Source of the DNA: Opitutaceae bacterium
GTDB lineage: Bacteria > Verrucomicrobiota > Verrucomicrobiia > Opitutales > Opitutaceae
NCBI GenBank assembly: GCA_024711005.1
Contig: JANJTQ010000124.1
Span: forward strand, 1-52,432
Direction of reading: 5' to 3'
Length of the DNA: 52,432 bases
The position numbers were made by a program, and so were the translations under genes. Each line of letters begins with the position of its first letter. Within the stretch, counting starts at the first letter, position 1. Below, in pieces: positions 50,739-52,432 of this stretch. The notes beneath the pieces are model-generated. The model saw only the letters and a list, made by a program, of their open reading frames with translations. It did not search any database and was not told the origin of the DNA.

Positions 50739-52432
50739 GAGTTGAGGGTGCCGTCGCCCCGGAGGGAGCGGGTGAGCTTGAGGGTGAAGTAGGGACTGAA
50801 CAAATGACCGGCGCAGACGGCGGCGGTCGCCGGACCGGCAACGTCGTCGGCGACGCACAACTCGAGGCGGGCGTTGACCTGCGGGATGGTCGCGGCGGCG
50901 CGAGTCGCCGCGGTCGACTCGCGCCAGACGCCGTCGTAGTCGAACGCATGGCGCACAGGCGAGGCGCCGTCCGCCTCGAGCACGATACCGTACAGATCCT
51001 CGGGATACTCCGTGCGGCCCGGCGCGCCCTTGAAATACTCGGTCACGGTCAGCGTGGCGCCCGGGTCCGACAACCCGGACACGGCGCGCTCGATGCCCAG
51101 GGCGCCGTCGCGGGTGAAGCGGTAGGTCGTGACAAGCGAGCCGGCGGGACCGTCGGCGAATTTGAACCGGACCGGCGAGAGACGGATCTCGGTGCTGTCG
51201 CCGGTGCGGTTGACGGAGACAACCTTGGTTTGGAAGTCGCACAGGTCGATGGTCTCGGTTCCGTGCGTCAGCAGCAGCGTGGTGCGAGCGCCGTCGTAGC
51301 AATGGTGCGCGCTGCCCGAGCGGTGCTGGGACTGGATGAGATACGGATAGGTGCCGAGGTCGCGGTGCGGCGTGTCGGGTCCGGTGGCGACGGCGACCTT
51401 GCCGGCGTAGGGTCGCAGGTCGCCGATCGAGCCGCCCTGGTCGGCGTTGATGGTCACGCGCCAGGCCGGGTCGCAATACCAAAAGTAGTGCTTGCCGGAA
51501 CCATAGAGCATCTCCTTCGCAAGATACACCTCGGGCGTGCCGGCGGGCTTGTGCGCGCGATGCCAGTCGCCGTATTCGGCGAGGGTGAGGTCGGTGAGTT
51601 CTCCCTGCTTTTTCAGGCCGGCCATGTAACGCAGGAATTTCTCGTAGAGCTCCCACGCGACCTCGGGCGGGTATTCGCTGTTGTGGTTCCAGTCGAGCCA
51701 GCTGGGGCTCACGAAGGTGTTGTAGTAGGAGTGCCCGCCGTTCCAGTCGGCCTGCATGCGGAACTGATCGACGAGGTTGAGATCGTAGGGGCAGAAGCTG
51801 GCGTCATTGCCCATGCCCCGGATCACGTTGGGCGAATGGCTCGCCCAGAAGTCGTTGCGACCCTCGAAGGAAAGGCTCATGTCGCGCAACAGGTGCGGCA
51901 CGGCGACGATGTCGGCGGAATCGGTCGCATCGGCCGCGGGGCGCAGCGTGTGCGAATTGGCCGGGAACCAGGGGTTCCATGGCATGCCCTCGTTAAACAA
52001 ATACCAGGAGTGGTTGCAGCCGTGGAAGACGCGCACGCCTTCCTCGAAGCAGCCGCCGATCACGGTGCGCACCTCGGGCGCGAGGCGCTTGAGCACGGCC
52101 AGCGAGGAGGAGTCGAAGTGATACGAGCCGACCGAGGCGGGGGCGGAGCCGAACACCTCGCGGAACTTGGCGAAGATAAGGGCGAGGGCGCGCTCCTTGC
52201 GCTCGCGGTCGAGCAGCCAGATGCAGAGCTGGCCGTTGGTGATTTCGGAAAGGCCGGGGCCGCGCAGTCCGTGCAGGGAGAGCGCGACCTCGTCGCCGAA
52301 GCGGTCGCGGTCGGCCACCGCGCCGGCCACCGCGCGCGGGTCGAAAAGATCGTGGTAGAACAGGAAAATCGTGGTCTTGAAACCAAGACCGTGGGCGAAC
52401 TCCTGCTGCCGACGATAAATGTCGTAGTGCCC
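50708..52432 (-). CDS. Uncharacterised polysaccharide-deacetylase-like enzyme (possibly DUF3863-type), N-terminus outside the window
   Basis: About 575 residues visible; the reading frame is open through the window edge, so the start lies beyond 52432 and the frame's internal GTG is not the true start. Features include GHYDIYRRQQEFAHGLGFKTT-like text at the edge, SLHGLRGPG, SYHFDSSSLAVLKRLAPEVRTVIGGC, a NSHTLRP stretch, and YCDPAWRVTINADQGGS. The pattern of strands resembles a NodB/TIM-type fold known in uncharacterised families such as DUF3863, but I am not certain. A C-terminal beta-sandwich region follows. Downstream come the zinc-ribbon and GH-A genes, in one operon on the minus strand. 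Confidence 0.7.
   Translation of the reverse strand, partial: GHYDIYRRQQEFAHGLGFKTTIFLFYHDLFDPRAVAGAVADRDRFGDEVALSLHGLRGPGLSEITNGQLCIWLLDRERKERALALIFAKFREVFGSAPASVGSYHFDSSSLAVLKRLAPEVRTVIGGCFEEGVRVFHGCNHSWYLFNEGMPWNPWFPANSHTLRPAADATDSADIVAVPHLLRDMSLSFEGRNDFWASHSPNVIRGMGNDASFCPYDLNLVDQFRMQADWNGGHSYYNTFVSPSWLDWNHNSEYPPEVAWELYEKFLRYMAGLKKQGELTDLTLAEYGDWHRAHKPAGTPEVYLAKEMLYGSGKHYFWYCDPAWRVTINADQGGSIGDLRPYAGKVAVATGPDTPHRDLGTYPYLIQSQHRSGSAHHCYDGARTTLLLTHGTETIDLCDFQTKVVSVNRTGDSTEIRLSPVRFKFADGPAGSLVTTYRFTRDGALGIERAVSGLSDPGATLTVTEYFKGAPGRTEYPEDLYGIVLEADGASPVRHAFDYDGVWRESTAATRAAATIPQVNARLELCVADDVAGPATAAVCAGHLFSPYFTLKLTRSLRGDGTLNSCLKIIPTAM

Noticed and set aside
1-52432. tRNA, rRNA or complete insertion sequence
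   Set aside because: No cloverleaf, conserved rRNA segment or transposase gene could be recognised on either strand.

Overview
The window is GC-rich, gene-dense chromosomal DNA that reads like a Verrucomicrobiota genome, most plausibly the Opitutales/Opitutaceae. This is inferred from gene content, not from a marker gene: a PEP-CTERM protein, a pseudopilin with an H-X9-DG ending, two LacI regulators of the long verrucomicrobial type, several secreted right-handed beta-helix proteins, Gfo/Idh/MocA and sugar isomerase genes, and carbohydrate enzymes. No rRNA, tRNA, CRISPR array or complete insertion sequence is visible.

Positions 136-7209 form one plus-strand operon: a YceI-like isoprenoid-binding protein, a polyprenyl synthetase, a LolC/MacB-type permease and its ATPase, a divergent heme-copper (CcoN-like) membrane subunit, a small membrane protein, and a membrane protein ending in two cytochrome c domains. 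Two doublets of a 23-25 bp palindrome sit here with the same 57-nt spacing. One lies in the only large gap of the operon; the other is inside the oxidase-like gene, in the one reading frame the palindrome leaves open. This REPIN-like element is the most unusual structure in the first half.

Positions 7206-26104 are mostly housekeeping and accessory genes: a metallo-beta-lactamase-fold hydrolase, glycerol kinase, a lower-GC type II restriction-modification pair (GIY-YIG nuclease and an RHH-fused cytosine-C5 methylase), a pseudouridine synthase, a periplasmic-sensor histidine kinase, a flavin oxidoreductase, a fatty-acid desaturase with a clear terminator behind it, an MFS permease, a SurA-like periplasmic protein, a large secreted beta-helix protein with three C-terminal modules, SelO, and a sialidase-like secreted protein.

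Positions 26254-52432 look like a polysaccharide or glycoconjugate utilisation region. It holds a GH38-like enzyme, a LacI regulator, a pseudopilin, Gfo/Idh/MocA, a sugar isomerase, an operon of deacetylase, beta-helix lyase-like protein and 2-hydroxyacid dehydrogenase, a PEP-CTERM protein, a beta-helix gene interrupted by an in-frame TAG, a low-GC beta-helix gene, and a second LacI divergent from an operon of unknown protein, GH125 exo-mannosidase and FAD oxidoreductase. Convergent to that operon are a clan GH-A hydrolase, a tiny zinc-ribbon gene and an uncharacterised enzyme that runs off the window. A 16-bp near-palindrome, GCGCTACARGTAGTAT, recurs four times upstream of genes here, always in the same orientation, with a fifth weaker copy, and looks like the operator of a local regulon. 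GH38-like plus GH125 points to alpha-mannose-containing glycans as one likely substrate; the beta-helix proteins suggest uronate-rich polymers may be another.
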